64,000 nucleotides of DNA from Pseudanabaena sp. ABRG5-3 (GCF_003967015.1 NZ_AP017560.1:3718048-3782047); one strand, 5' to 3'; shown: positions 18,162 through 26,713, numbered from the stretch's first letter. Translations and numbers: made by a program. Notes: a model not told the origin generated them from the sequence alone.

Positions 18162-18446
18162 ATGGCTAACAATATCGATAACAACAAAGATAACCAATCA
18201 ATCAACGACACCCAGTTAGAAATCTCCGCTAACGAGCAAGGACTACACCTAGAGCTAGAAATCCCTTGGAAACGCTTACCACTCATCGCCAAAATTAGCG
18301 GATTTGTCCTATCCCATCTCATGACAATTGGTGTAACCCTCGTTAACCTACCCTCATCACCTCATATCCCAGATAGCCCAGCCCCACAAGTTGAGAAGCT
18401 AGACTGCCCATCCAATCAGTACCTCGCCAAAATCGACATTGACTAA
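18162..18446 (+). CDS. Small membrane protein divergent from the HTH-NTPase pair
   Basis: A 94-residue protein that I cannot assign to a named family. The N-terminus is polar and rich in N and D (MANNIDNNKDNQSINDTQ), then LHLELEIPWKRLPLIAKI leads into one hydrophobic segment (ISGFVLSHLMTIGVTLVNL) and a proline-rich tail. ATG is preceded by AGGAGCTAAAGGAC, a strong ribosome binding site. It shares its promoter region, with four repeated operator-like sites, with the HTH-NTPase/membrane-ATPase pair, so it is a candidate third component of that module. A comparable layout (HTH protein facing a tiny membrane protein) occurs at 28854-30468. Confidence 0.6.
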   Translation: MANNIDNNKDNQSINDTQLEISANEQGLHLELEIPWKRLPLIAKISGFVLSHLMTIGVTLVNLPSSPHIPDSPAPQVEKLDCPSNQYLAKIDID

Positions 18447-18544
18447 ATTGTAACTGAAGCGATCGCTAGATGTAAAAATTTAGCGATCGCCATCAAGCAA
18501 TTTGCATAAAGACATACTCCGCATGTCACTTCATGATCACTATC

Positions 18545-19210
18545 TTAAATTTCATCTTCAATGCCCAGTTCTCGTAATTTTGCTGCCAAGCGATCGGCGC
18601 GTTGTTTTTCGAGTTGAGCTTGTTGTTCAGCCTGAAGCAACTTTTCTGAGGCATCCTTCAGACTTGTGAATTTCTTACCATCAGGGAAATAAAGCTCTAA
18701 TTGTTCACCACTGAGATCAAAACGAATACCCAATCTAGGGCTAACCCAACCATCAATGGCATCAATTACCTCTAGCTCATTGCCTATGCGTTGCCAGCCC
18801 GTTAACTCGACATCACTAGGATCGTAAAGATAATATTCCTCAACGCCATAACGCTCGTAGAATTTCAGTTTCTTTGCCATTTCACCAGTTCTATTGCCTG
18901 GGGAAAGAATCTCGAAGGCAACCTGAGGAGCAATACCTTCCTCAACCCATTGCATATAGGAACCACGTCTGCCCTTCGGTCTACCAAATACCACCATCGC
19001 ATCGGGAGCCGTGCGAGTTGTATTATCACCTTCAATGGGATACCAGAGTAAATCACCTGCAACAAATACATTAGGATCATTGGCAAAGAGACATTCCAAG
19101 TTCTCTTTAATCATGACAATCCAGTCAAATTGCTCAGTATTGTTGCTCATTGGCAGCCCGTCATCGTCAGGATAAATAATTTTTTGAGAAGGTGGCATTT
19201 GTAAAATCAT
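18545..19210 (-). CDS. Uma2 family (DUF820) putative endonuclease
   Basis: A 221-residue PD-(D/E)xK-fold protein of the Uma2 family, which is greatly expanded in cyanobacteria; its biological role is not known. The core is TAPDAMVVFGRPKGRRG followed by PQVAFEILSPGN, where D, E and the basic residue of KLKFYERYGVEEYYLYDP form the nuclease-like pocket. The C-terminus is a short coiled coil (LQAEQQAQLEKQRADRLAAK). ATG 19210 follows GAGGTTGCGCC, a good ribosome binding site. Three more Uma2 genes or fragments occur in this window. Confidence 0.9.
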   Translation of the reverse strand: MILQMPPSQKIIYPDDDGLPMSNNTEQFDWIVMIKENLECLFANDPNVFVAGDLLWYPIEGDNTTRTAPDAMVVFGRPKGRRGSYMQWVEEGIAPQVAFEILSPGNRTGEMAKKLKFYERYGVEEYYLYDPSDVELTGWQRIGNELEVIDAIDGWVSPRLGIRFDLSGEQLELYFPDGKKFTSLKDASEKLLQAEQQAQLEKQRADRLAAKLRELGIEDEI

Positions 19211-19242
19211 GGCGCAACCTCAAAAATGTTTGGTTATCTTCT

Positions 19243-19294
19243 AAGGAACCAGATTTTTTTTAGTGCAGCTTTGCCGTAAAAAATCTGGTTCCTT
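19243..19294. repeat. Palindrome, family E (17-bp arms)
   Basis: AAGGAACCAGATTTTTT (19243-19259) pairs exactly with 19278-19294 around an 18-base loop. Related arms (GAACCA-ATTTTTT, GAAGCAGATTTTTT) occur at 23987-24042 and 50132-50174. It lies between the end of msrP and the start of the Uma2 gene. Confidence 0.75.
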
Positions 19295-19311
19295 ATTTTA
19301 CTGCATCTCTC

Positions 19312-20274
19312 TTAGTACAAACTAGCAACATAGGACGCATAGCCGTTATACATTTGCGTAGCATAGCGATCGCCTGTTCCTAACATTTTTTCACTCGCCT
19401 GAGACCAGCGTGGATGAGGGATATTCGGATTGACATTCGCGGCAAAATCATATTCTTCGGGAATACGAGTGTTCCAAAATGTGGCAGGTTGGCGATCGCT
19501 AAATTCGATTTTCTCAATGGATTTAATACTCTTGTAGCCATATTTCCAAGGCAGCACTAATCGAATCGGAGCGCCATGCTGTTTCGGTAATTCATGCCCG
19601 TAAATACCAACAGCCATAAAAGCCAGTTCATTCATCGCTTCTTTAATCGTTAATCCTTCCGTATAGGGCCAAGGCTGATTGTGCAAAATCTGTCTACTTG
19701 CCTGTTCAGTCCGCAAAAATGTGGTGAACTTGACGTGAGTAGCATTTGCTTTTGGTTCCACTAACTCGATTAAACGCTTTAGAGGGAAGCCCATCCAAGG
19801 TACTGCCATTGCCCAAGCCTCTACACAGCGATGGCGATAAAGCCTCTCTTCGATGGGCATTTTCGCGATTAAGTCCTCGATCGCAAATTTCTGAGGTTTC
19901 GCTACCAGTCCCGTGACTTCTATCGTCCAAGGATGGGGCTGAAATTTATCCACATATTTCCATACATCTTTGTCTCCACTGAATTCATAGAAGTTGGTAT
20001 AGACAGCCGCACTATATTCTTCGGTGAGAGGGCGATCGAGGGTAAAGGCAAGATTGCGAGCGGCGGTAATTGCTTTCAGTCGCTCATTCGATATTTGTTG
20101 CTTGACGATCGCTTTTTTCTCTTCGAGGGTTTGACAACCTGCCAGCAAACCCATCATACTCAGGCTCCCTAGACCAGCATTCTTTAAAAATCGGCGACGA
20201 TTTAGATACACCGACTCTGATGTGGCTTGACTTTCGGGCAGAAACCAATCAGGAAGAATTTTGATCAAGGTCAT
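19312..20274 (-). CDS. msrP: Protein-methionine-sulfoxide reductase catalytic subunit (sulfite oxidase fold)
   Basis: A 320-residue periplasmic molybdoenzyme that repairs oxidised methionine in envelope proteins (MsrP, formerly YedY). The Tat signal is LNRRRFLKNAGLGSLSMMGL ending at AGC. The molybdopterin-binding domain shows YRHRCVEAWAMAVPW near residue 149 with the Mo-ligand Cys, and HGAPIRLVLPWKYGYKSIKS. Length is normal. In proteobacteria it is paired with a heme membrane subunit MsrQ; no msrQ is visible next to it here, as is common in cyanobacteria. The gene is divergent from rnhB, with a palindrome in the shared promoter region. Confidence 0.93.
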   Translation of the reverse strand: MTLIKILPDWFLPESQATSESVYLNRRRFLKNAGLGSLSMMGLLAGCQTLEEKKAIVKQQISNERLKAITAARNLAFTLDRPLTEEYSAAVYTNFYEFSGDKDVWKYVDKFQPHPWTIEVTGLVAKPQKFAIEDLIAKMPIEERLYRHRCVEAWAMAVPWMGFPLKRLIELVEPKANATHVKFTTFLRTEQASRQILHNQPWPYTEGLTIKEAMNELAFMAVGIYGHELPKQHGAPIRLVLPWKYGYKSIKSIEKIEFSDRQPATFWNTRIPEEYDFAANVNPNIPHPRWSQASEKMLGTGDRYATQMYNGYASYVASLY

Positions 20275-20324
20275 GGTTATAATTCCTAAAGCAATTTGCG
20301 ATGAAATCTGCCAAAGCTTGTACT

Positions 20325-20386
20325 AATCTAATGAAATCTCCGCCTTCGGCGGAGATTTCATTAGATTGGTGGAAAAGCGCTATATT
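20325..20386 (+). repeat. Palindrome family D next to the rnhB start
   Basis: AATCTAATGAAATCTCCGCC (20325-20344) pairs exactly with 20348-20367 around TTC, and is followed by the tail GAAAAGCGCTATATT (20372-20386) shared with 25363-25377 and, with changes, 1029-1043 and 40631-40645. It lies between divergent msrP and rnhB, eight bases before the rnhB ATG. Confidence 0.8.
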
Positions 20387-20393
20387 TACCATT

Positions 20394-21011
20394 ATGAACC
20401 GAGAAGATTTGCGATCGCTAGAAATTGCCAACTATCCAGTTGCAGGAGTTGATGAAGTTGGTCGAGGTTGCCTTTTTGGTGAAGTGGTCGCCGCAGCAGT
20501 AATTTTGCCCATTGAGAAAATGGCATATTTAGCAGATTTAGGCGTAACCGATAGCAAAAAGCTGTCAGCATCAAGGCGTGAGCAGTTAGACAAGATTATT
20601 CGTGAAGTAGTGATCGCCTATGCAATTGGTACTGCCTCGGTTGCAGAAATCGATCAGACCAATATTCTCGCCGCAAGTCTGTTAGCAATGGAAAGGGCGA
20701 TTTCTCAACTCGACCCACAGCCCAAGCATTGTTTAGTTGATGGTAATCAGCCTTTACGCTTTCAACTAATTGAGCCTATGCCCCAAACAACCGTAGTTCA
20801 GGGCGATTCGTTATCGATTTCCATTGCGGCGGCGAGTATTGTGGCGAAGGTGTGGCGCGATCGCCAAATGCTCGAACTTGCCAAAACCTATACAGGATAT
20901 GATATTGCTACGAATAAAGGTTATGGAACTCCCAAGCATCGAGAGGCAATTAAGAAACTTGGTTACACCGACCTCCATCGGCAAACATTTAAGATTCGTG
21001 TAGCAAAATAA
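20394..21011 (+). CDS. rnhB: Ribonuclease HII
   Basis: Cytoplasmic enzyme that cleaves the RNA strand of RNA-DNA hybrids and removes single ribonucleotides from DNA. Family signature AGVDEVGRGCLFGEV near residue 18 supplies the first Asp-Glu pair; VTDSKKLSASRREQLD and HCLVDGN supply later acidic and basic residues; IVAKVWRDRQM and GYGTPKHREAI are conserved. I chose ATG 20394 (205 residues) because the 31 residues available upstream are encoded by the palindrome at 20325-20386 and do not resemble the family. The immediate upstream region holds that palindrome, which could affect translation initiation. Confidence 0.95.
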   Translation: MNREDLRSLEIANYPVAGVDEVGRGCLFGEVVAAAVILPIEKMAYLADLGVTDSKKLSASRREQLDKIIREVVIAYAIGTASVAEIDQTNILAASLLAMERAISQLDPQPKHCLVDGNQPLRFQLIEPMPQTTVVQGDSLSISIAAASIVAKVWRDRQMLELAKTYTGYDIATNKGYGTPKHREAIKKLGYTDLHRQTFKIRVAK

Positions 21012-21077
21012 GAAGCCAATTTTAGCTTCGACAATACATAGTTTTATTTTTGTATCCTAACATTTTTATAAATACAT

Positions 21078-21575
21078 CTAAATGTGCAACAGCGATAGCT
21101 GGTAATAATTTTCGGCATGGGCGATCGCATCTTGTTGTTCGGCTTCCGAAAGTTCGCGCATTACTTTTGCTGGCACACCTGCCACCACCACACCCGCAGG
21201 CACATCTTTCGTCACCACGGCTCCCGCTCCCACAATACTACCCGCACCAATTTTTACCCCTTCAAGCAGAATTGCTCCCATCCCAATTAAGCAACCTCTC
21301 CCTATTTCGGAACAGTGAATTACGGCTCGATGTCCAATGGTTACGTAATCGCCGATCACTAATGGTTTGTCGGGATCGCCGTGGATGATTGTGCCATCTT
21401 GAATATTGGTGCAGTAGCCAATATCCATGCGGTTGACATCGGCTCGGATGACGACTTTGTACCAAATATTCACGCGATCGCTAAGATGTACATCGCCAAC
21501 TACCACCGCATCATTGGCAATAAAAGCGGCTTTACTGAGATCGGGAATGGGAAGTTGAGAATAGGGAAGACGCAT
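21078..21575 (-). CDS. Gamma-carbonic anhydrase-like hexapeptide-repeat protein
   Basis: A 165-residue left-handed beta-helix protein. Hexapeptide repeats run from about residue 15 to 140 (for example [20 protein letters not shown] and [20 protein letters not shown]). Three histidines in IIHGDPDK and IGHRAVIHC match the zinc ligands of the gamma-carbonic anhydrase/YrdA group, which form trimers. Whether it hydrates CO2 is not certain, since many members are inactive or acyltransferase-like. CcmM, the carboxysomal relative, has extra domains that are absent here. It is convergent with rnhB and divergent from the ABC ATPase gene. Confidence 0.88.
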   Translation of the reverse strand: MRLPYSQLPIPDLSKAAFIANDAVVVGDVHLSDRVNIWYKVVIRADVNRMDIGYCTNIQDGTIIHGDPDKPLVIGDYVTIGHRAVIHCSEIGRGCLIGMGAILLEGVKIGAGSIVGAGAVVTKDVPAGVVVAGVPAKVMRELSEAEQQDAIAHAENYYQLSLLHI

Positions 21576-21596
21576 ATTTACTGATTTTTTCTAAAT

Positions 21597-21641
21597 AATA
21601 GAAGATAATTTGCCCGCTTTGTGGGCAAATTATCTTCTATT
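21597..21641. repeat. 19-bp perfect palindrome between divergent genes
   Basis: AATAGAAGATAATTTGCCC (21597-21615) pairs exactly with 21623-21641 around GCTTTGT. Both neighbours start here and run outward, so this is not needed as a terminator. Confidence 0.75.
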
Positions 21642-21692
21642 GCTAAGCACCCTCCTATAATAATGATTAATTCTGCTGCTAATTCATAATCT

Positions 21693-23495
21693 ATGTCACC
21701 ATCTCCAGCTTCTGACCAAGCCCCGACCCAGACTACAGATTTATTGCTTTCGGTATGCAACTTGCAAGTTAGCTTCCGTGGCGATGAGGGACTCGTCCAT
21801 GCTGTCAAAAATGTTTCCTTCGATCTTGCTCAAGGTCAAACCCTTGGCATCGTCGGCGAATCTGGCTCTGGTAAATCGGCAACAGCTTTGGCAATTATGG
21901 GTTTGTTAGGAGAATCAGGCAAAATTACTAACGGGCAGGTGCTATTTCGTCCCAAGGGCAGCCATCCCGTAGATCTGGTGCGCGTGTCGCCTCAGAAAAT
22001 GCTGCAATATCGCGGCGATCGCATGGCGATGGTATTTCAGGAACCGATGACCTCGCTCAATCCTCTATTTACCTGTGGCTATCAGGTTATCGAAGCGATC
22101 CAAATGCATCAGAAAGTTTCTAAGGAAGAAGCCGAGACTCGCACGATCCAGTTATTTAATGAGGTGCAATTACCCAATCCTGAGCAATTAATCGAACGCT
22201 ATCCCCATGAGCTTTCTGGCGGACAATTGCAACGGGTGATGATTGCGATGGCGATTTCCTGTAATCCTCAGTTGATTATTGCCGACGAACCGACTACGGC
22301 GCTCGATGTGACCGTACAGGCGGCGATTCTGAAATTGCTCAAGGAAATTCAGCGATCGCGCCAGATGTCGATGATTTTTATTACCCACGATCTGGGGATT
22401 TTGGCGGAGATTGCCGATCGCGCGATCGTCATGAACCAAGGGGAAATTGTCGAATCAGGGGATACGCAATCGATCTTCCAAAGTCCCAAACATCCCTATA
22501 CCAAAGGCTTGATTGCTTGCCGTCCTCAGCCCGATCGCCAGTTGCGTTTGTTACCAACGGTCAGCGACTTTATGGAATTACAGAACGGTGTCATCGTTGA
22601 GAAAGAACCTTCCGATCCGCGCTATTTAGAAGTTGTGCCTCCCGAAGAAACAGCCGCGCGTTTGAGTGAACTCCAAAAGCAAGAACCACTGCTTTCTGTG
22701 CAAAATCTCAGGATTGAATTTCCAATTCGCAGTATTTTAGGTTTAAAAAAACGTTATCTCGTCGCAGTTAATAATATTAGCTTTGATGTCTACCCGGGGG
22801 AAACCCTTGGACTTGTGGGCGAGTCGGGCTGTGGCAAAACGACGACGGGACGCGCAATTTTAGGCTTAACCAATTCTGTGATGGGTTCCGTAAAGTTTGA
22901 AGGTAGAGAAATCTCTAAGCTCAATGGTGAGGCTCTCCAGAATTTACGCTGTGATTTGCAGGTGATATTCCAAGATCCCTATGGTTCCCTCAATCCAAGG
23001 ATGTCCGTTGGTGATGCGATCGCTGAACCATTGATCGTCCATAGCCATCAAGAACGCTTTCAACGCTATCGTAAAGCCGAAGCTCGAAAAGAAAGAGTTG
23101 CTTATTTGCTAGAGCGAGTTGGTTTGACGGCAAGTGCCATGCGCCGCTATCCCCATGAATTTTCAGGTGGACAACGTCAGCGTATTTGCATTGCCAGAGC
23201 CTTAGCCCTAAATCCCAAATTGATCGTCGCCGATGAACCTGTTTCCGCCCTTGATGTTTCCGTACAGGCACAGGTTCTCAATTTATTAAAGGAACTACAA
23301 GCGGAGTTCGGATTAACCTATATTTTCATTTCCCACGATCTTGGTGTGGTCAAGTTTATGAGCGATCGCATCATGGTGATGAACAAAGGTGCGATCGTCG
23401 AACTAGATACCGCCGAATCAATCTATACCAATCCTCAACAGGAATATACCCAAAAGCTAATCAGCGCAATTCCAAAGGCTCTAGTTTTACAGTAA
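21693..23495 (+). CDS. Dipeptide/oligopeptide ABC transporter ATP-binding protein (fused DppD-DppF)
   Basis: A 600-residue protein with two complete ABC ATPase domains, equivalent to fused DppD and DppF (GsiA type). Domain 1 has Walker A GESGSGKS near residue 55, signature LSGGQLQRVMIAMA near 170 and Walker B LIIADEPTTALD; domain 2 has GESGCGKT near 370, FSGGQRQRICIARA near 490 and LIVADEPVSALD. Each is followed by the oligopeptide-transporter C-terminal motif (HPYTKGLIACRPQPD; QQEYTQKLISAIP). It powers uptake of peptides or glutathione-like substrates by permeases encoded elsewhere, as no permease or binding protein gene is adjacent. Confidence 0.93.
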   Translation: MSPSPASDQAPTQTTDLLLSVCNLQVSFRGDEGLVHAVKNVSFDLAQGQTLGIVGESGSGKSATALAIMGLLGESGKITNGQVLFRPKGSHPVDLVRVSPQKMLQYRGDRMAMVFQEPMTSLNPLFTCGYQVIEAIQMHQKVSKEEAETRTIQLFNEVQLPNPEQLIERYPHELSGGQLQRVMIAMAISCNPQLIIADEPTTALDVTVQAAILKLLKEIQRSRQMSMIFITHDLGILAEIADRAIVMNQGEIVESGDTQSIFQSPKHPYTKGLIACRPQPDRQLRLLPTVSDFMELQNGVIVEKEPSDPRYLEVVPPEETAARLSELQKQEPLLSVQNLRIEFPIRSILGLKKRYLVAVNNISFDVYPGETLGLVGESGCGKTTTGRAILGLTNSVMGSVKFEGREISKLNGEALQNLRCDLQVIFQDPYGSLNPRMSVGDAIAEPLIVHSHQERFQRYRKAEARKERVAYLLERVGLTASAMRRYPHEFSGGQRQRICIARALALNPKLIVADEPVSALDVSVQAQVLNLLKELQAEFGLTYIFISHDLGVVKFMSDRIMVMNKGAIVELDTAESIYTNPQQEYTQKLISAIPKALVLQ

Positions 23496-23522
23496 TTAAA
23501 TATATCGACACTGGAGGCAGAT

Positions 23523-23978
23523 ATGACACAAGCAATAAATTCCCCATCACTTTATGAACAGGATATTTTACTCTGGGTTGAGGAAACAGTTGCTAAACTC
23601 AAAGCCCATGATTTTGAGAATTTAGATCTGGAAAATTTAATCGAAGAGGTAGAGTCTTTGGGGATTTCGCAGAAAAAAGAATTGATTAGTCGCTTAATTA
23701 CTTTACTGGAACATTTGCTAAAGCGTCTTTATGTTGATCTTCCCTATGACTATAACGGATGGGAACGAACAATCCGTAATCAGCGCAATGGTCTTCAGGT
23801 TTTGCTGAAACAAGTTCCAAGTCTAAAAACTCGGTGGCATGATAGCTTTACTGATGCTTGGGAGATTGCCCTTAAAACTGTGCGTGAAGAATATCGACAA
23901 GTAGATTTTCCTGATCAATGGCAATTTGATCAGGAAATAGAAACTATGCTCAACAATCGCTTTTGGGAACAGGAATAG
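23523..23978 (+). CDS. DUF29 domain-containing protein
   Basis: A 151-residue helical protein of the DUF29 family, abundant in cyanobacteria and of unknown function. Landmarks are SLYEQDILLWVEETVAKLKA near residue 9, LDLENLIEEVESLGISQKKE near 37, and the helix LLEHLLKRLYVDLP, then WERTIRNQRNGLQ. ATG follows GGAGGCAGAT, a consensus ribosome binding site. It lies 27 bases after the ABC ATPase gene in the same direction, so it may be co-transcribed, and it ends just before a long palindrome. Confidence 0.9.
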   Translation: MTQAINSPSLYEQDILLWVEETVAKLKAHDFENLDLENLIEEVESLGISQKKELISRLITLLEHLLKRLYVDLPYDYNGWERTIRNQRNGLQVLLKQVPSLKTRWHDSFTDAWEIALKTVREEYRQVDFPDQWQFDQEIETMLNNRFWEQE

Positions 23979-23986
23979 AAAGTAAT

Positions 23987-24042
23987 AAAGAACCAAATTT
24001 TTTATGGCGCGGCTTCGCCGCGCCATAAAAAATCGGTTCTTT
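23987..24042. terminator. Long palindrome between convergent genes, family E
   Basis: Arms 23987-24013 and 24017-24042 (AAAGAACCAAATTTTTTATG... with GGCGCGGC at the tip, loop TTC) pair with one mismatch. It sits between the convergent DUF29 and gshA genes and can act as a two-way terminator. Confidence 0.7.
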
Positions 24043-24043
24043 A

Positions 24044-25189
24044 TTAGATTAGTAATAGAGCTTCTGCTAGTTCCTTATCCATCTTTTCGGCACTAGCGAT
24101 CGCATCGGTCATGATTTGGCCAGGACTAAGCCCGTTATGATAAGCCGCTAGCCAACGTTGCGCTTCATTACCCTGTTCGAGGATTTTCTTTAAGGGCGAG
24201 AGGAAACACCACACACCTGAATCCTTTGCCCGCGATCGCAATTCTTCGTAGAGATTGGACACCCATTCCCGCGCTGTAATCTCTTCACCCGTCTGCCAAT
24301 GGGTTAACACTGCATCAAGACTATTGGTAGCTGCGGCAATTTCATTGCGATCGGCAATTGCCGCAAGTTCACTCGGTGTAAATTTACTAGAATTAGGTGC
24401 AAGGGGATCGAGGGATGAGCCAATTCCTGCTTCGAGAAATTGAGTGAGGCGCATTTCTAAAAGGGAAGTGATTGCTAATAGAGCCACAGGATCAATCACT
24501 AGATCGGAAATTCTTAACTCTAAGCGATTGAGATTGTAGGGGCGATTGTCACCATTGGGGCGCACCGATGACCAGAGATGGCGCACATTTTGCATCGTTC
24601 CCAATTGCAACTGCTGCTCTGTCCATTCCACAAAATGATGATGATCGCGGAAAAGAGGAACTTCCTTTGGTGTTTTGGGAAACATTTGCCAACGGGAAGA
24701 ATGGAAACCAGTTGCCTTACCATTGAGGAAAGGGGATGCAGCACTGAGCGCTAGATAGAGGGGTGCTTCGAGGCGAATGAGGCGACAGGCGGCAATTAAC
24801 AGCTCTAAATCAGGAATACCAACATTAATATGAATACTCGCAGTGACTACATCCGTGCCATAAGTCTGTTCGATGTAGGTGTGGTAGGGATTATTGGGAT
24901 CGGAGCGATAAAAACGATCGGTTCCTCCTAGGGCAAGCGTACTCCCTGGCATCAAGGTGTAATCGCCTAGCGATCGCAAATAGCTGCGGAGTTTTTGGCG
25001 TGGTTCCACCAAAGCCATCAGTAATGGCTCATATTTGAGAAAAGGTGGAGTGATGTATTCGACATTGCGGCTATCGGGTTCGCGCACAAACCCATGCAGA
25101 TTTGCCACGATGCGATCGCTAAAGCCAATCACATCCCCCGTTGGTGTAGAGGTATATATTTCTACTTCAAAGCCTTTAGATAAAAGCAC
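24044..25189 (-). CDS. gshA: Glutamate--cysteine ligase, cyanobacterial type
   Basis: First enzyme of glutathione synthesis: joins glutamate and cysteine using ATP. The protein matches the cyanobacterial GCS2-like form: LLSKGFEVEIYTSTPTGDVI at the start, DSRNVEYITPPF near residue 62, LGGTDRFYRSDPNNPYHTYI, TASIHINVGIPDLELL and RPYNLNRLELRISDLV. I set the start at GTG 25189 (381 residues), preceded by AAAGGAAACCTCCC, since the family begins at LLSKGFE; a TTG at 25237 would add 16 unconserved residues. gshB is not in the window. Confidence 0.9.
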   Translation of the reverse strand: MLLSKGFEVEIYTSTPTGDVIGFSDRIVANLHGFVREPDSRNVEYITPPFLKYEPLLMALVEPRQKLRSYLRSLGDYTLMPGSTLALGGTDRFYRSDPNNPYHTYIEQTYGTDVVTASIHINVGIPDLELLIAACRLIRLEAPLYLALSAASPFLNGKATGFHSSRWQMFPKTPKEVPLFRDHHHFVEWTEQQLQLGTMQNVRHLWSSVRPNGDNRPYNLNRLELRISDLVIDPVALLAITSLLEMRLTQFLEAGIGSSLDPLAPNSSKFTPSELAAIADRNEIAAATNSLDAVLTHWQTGEEITAREWVSNLYEELRSRAKDSGVWCFLSPLKKILEQGNEAQRWLAAYHNGLSPGQIMTDAIASAEKMDKELAEALLLI

Positions 25190-25277
25190 GGGAGGTTTCC
25201 TTTTGCTATAGACACTATCTATTAGCGTACCCTGCAATGCGATCTCTTTAAAGATGCCTTAGGGTATACAACTTTAC

Positions 25278-25377
25278 TTACAGCGCCAAGCACTTATAGA
25301 GAGCCTAGTAGAGTAGAGGTTTGTTTCCCCGCCTTCGGCGGGGAAACAAACCTCTCTTGCTTGAAAAGCGCTATATT
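25278..25377. repeat. Palindrome family D with C/G-rich core
   Basis: AGAGGTTTGTTTCCCCGCC (25315-25333) pairs exactly with 25337-25355 around TTC, and is followed by GAAAAGCGCTATATT (25363-25377). TTACAGCGC at 25278 may be the partner end of that tail. The core CCCCGCCTTCGGCGGGG is repeated at 40593-40621. It lies between gshA and the DUF3095 gene, touching the DUF3095 stop codon. Confidence 0.75.
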
Positions 25378-26575
25378 AACTTTTCATCAGTTCCTTCATC
25401 TGCTTGGCCGCTAGGGCATAACCCCCATCAGCCCCATCCACAAAATGCACCTGACGACCATCGCGTTCAAAAACTAAACAGGTCATCAATGCGCGATCGG
25501 ATACATGAAAGCCATATACTAAGCGCCCCTCTTGAAACTTTTTCTCTAAATAATCAGCTAGTTTTTGACGCTGTTTAGTTCTACCCGAAATCACCATCCG
25601 CAATACATCATCAAATTTTTTGAAGTCCGTGGCTTCCGAGACAATCTGCTTGTAATCACCCCAATTAAAGGTTCCTGTCTTGATATTAAAAGTCATCAGG
25701 AGTAGTCCTAACAAATTAATCATACGGATTTTCCATAGATATAAAGTTTGTTTGATCCACCCCTGAGAAGCTTCAAAAACTCTCGTTTCCGACAATAAAT
25801 TTTTCCCTCGAAAAGCAAGTTGTAGGTTTTCCGTCACAACTGGATGGCATTCTGTATCTTTGCCATAGATGCGATCTATTTGGTTAATTACTTCACGATA
25901 GAGATTGTCGATCTGCGTCTGACTTGGTGCGGTCACTTGCACAATTAAACTCAAAATTTCTTCGTGACGGGTGGGGATATCTTGCCATCGGCATTCTAAA
26001 CCAGAGAAATCAGCGATCGCATATTTATGATTCAGCTTAGGACTATATAAATCCGTTGTTGCTTTGTCCTTAACTAGTCTCGTCGCGTAACTAATACCGC
26101 CACCTCTGATGATTGCTTGGGTATAGTTGTCTGAGATTCGCAACTTAGCAATTTTGACATCATAGCTTGATGTAATCGCTTCTAGTGGAACAATGCCAGT
26201 ACGTAGGATCAGGTTAAATTCCTCAGTAGCCATTTTTTGAACTGCTAGTAAAGCACGCTCAGCATCGGGAATAAATTTTGGAGGAATCAGAAGCGAGGCT
26301 CCATCGCCACCAAATACAAAGGGAATCTCTAGGTCTCCAACTAGATTTAAAATAACAATAATGGAGCAAGCCCCTAAAAGATTGACATCCTTATATCTCC
26401 CTGCCTCGATCGCTTTTGTGGAGTCGGCAATATCGGTAATAATTACTGCCCAGTCTTTAGGAACTGCATAAAAATTCTCACTATGAGTAATATCTACAAA
26501 ATTTTCAAGTACAGGTAGATTCGCATAAAAGTCTTCATTATCAGTATTCTGTTGTGGAGAGCCTTGAATACTCAT
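25376..26575 (-). CDS. DUF3095 domain-containing protein
   Basis: A 399-residue protein of the DUF3095 family. The segment DWAVIITDIADSTKAIEAGR near residue 38 resembles the metal-binding start of class III nucleotide cyclase folds, and FVFGGDGASLLIPP near 85 the corresponding glycine-rich strand, so a cyclase-like fold is likely; whether it makes a cyclic nucleotide is unknown. The C-terminal GFHVSDRALMTCLVF and HFVDGADGGYALAAKQMKEL are conserved in the family. I chose ATG 26575 (AGGA eight bases upstream) over an upstream start at 26635 whose extra residues lack conservation. Confidence 0.88.
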   Translation of the reverse strand: MSIQGSPQQNTDNEDFYANLPVLENFVDITHSENFYAVPKDWAVIITDIADSTKAIEAGRYKDVNLLGACSIIVILNLVGDLEIPFVFGGDGASLLIPPKFIPDAERALLAVQKMATEEFNLILRTGIVPLEAITSSYDVKIAKLRISDNYTQAIIRGGGISYATRLVKDKATTDLYSPKLNHKYAIADFSGLECRWQDIPTRHEEILSLIVQVTAPSQTQIDNLYREVINQIDRIYGKDTECHPVVTENLQLAFRGKNLLSETRVFEASQGWIKQTLYLWKIRMINLLGLLLMTFNIKTGTFNWGDYKQIVSEATDFKKFDDVLRMVISGRTKQRQKLADYLEKKFQEGRLVYGFHVSDRALMTCLVFERDGRQVHFVDGADGGYALAAKQMKELMKS

Positions 26576-26641
26576 ATCTGTAATCCTAAATGCGAAGGGC
26601 GATTTAATTGATTTTATCAATAAAAATATGGACAAAAGTAA

Positions 26642-26703
26642 CCGCCAAGTGGCGGCTGTTTACGCTCCTTACGAAACAGCATTGAATGCTAAAACCGCTA
26701 TAC
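26642..26703. repeat. Cluster of three small hairpins
   Basis: CCGCCAAGTGGCGG, then GCTGTTT...AAACAGC and GCATTGAATGC occur in a row, followed by AAAACCGCTATACT, similar to the family D tail. The cluster lies in the divergent region before the Uma2 gene. Confidence 0.45.
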
Positions 26704-26713
26704 TAAAATGCTA

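Noticed and set aside
20301-20393. An upstream start for rnhB adding 31 residues
   Set aside because: The extra residues are encoded by a palindromic element and lack family similarity; ATG 20394 gives a normal RNase HII.
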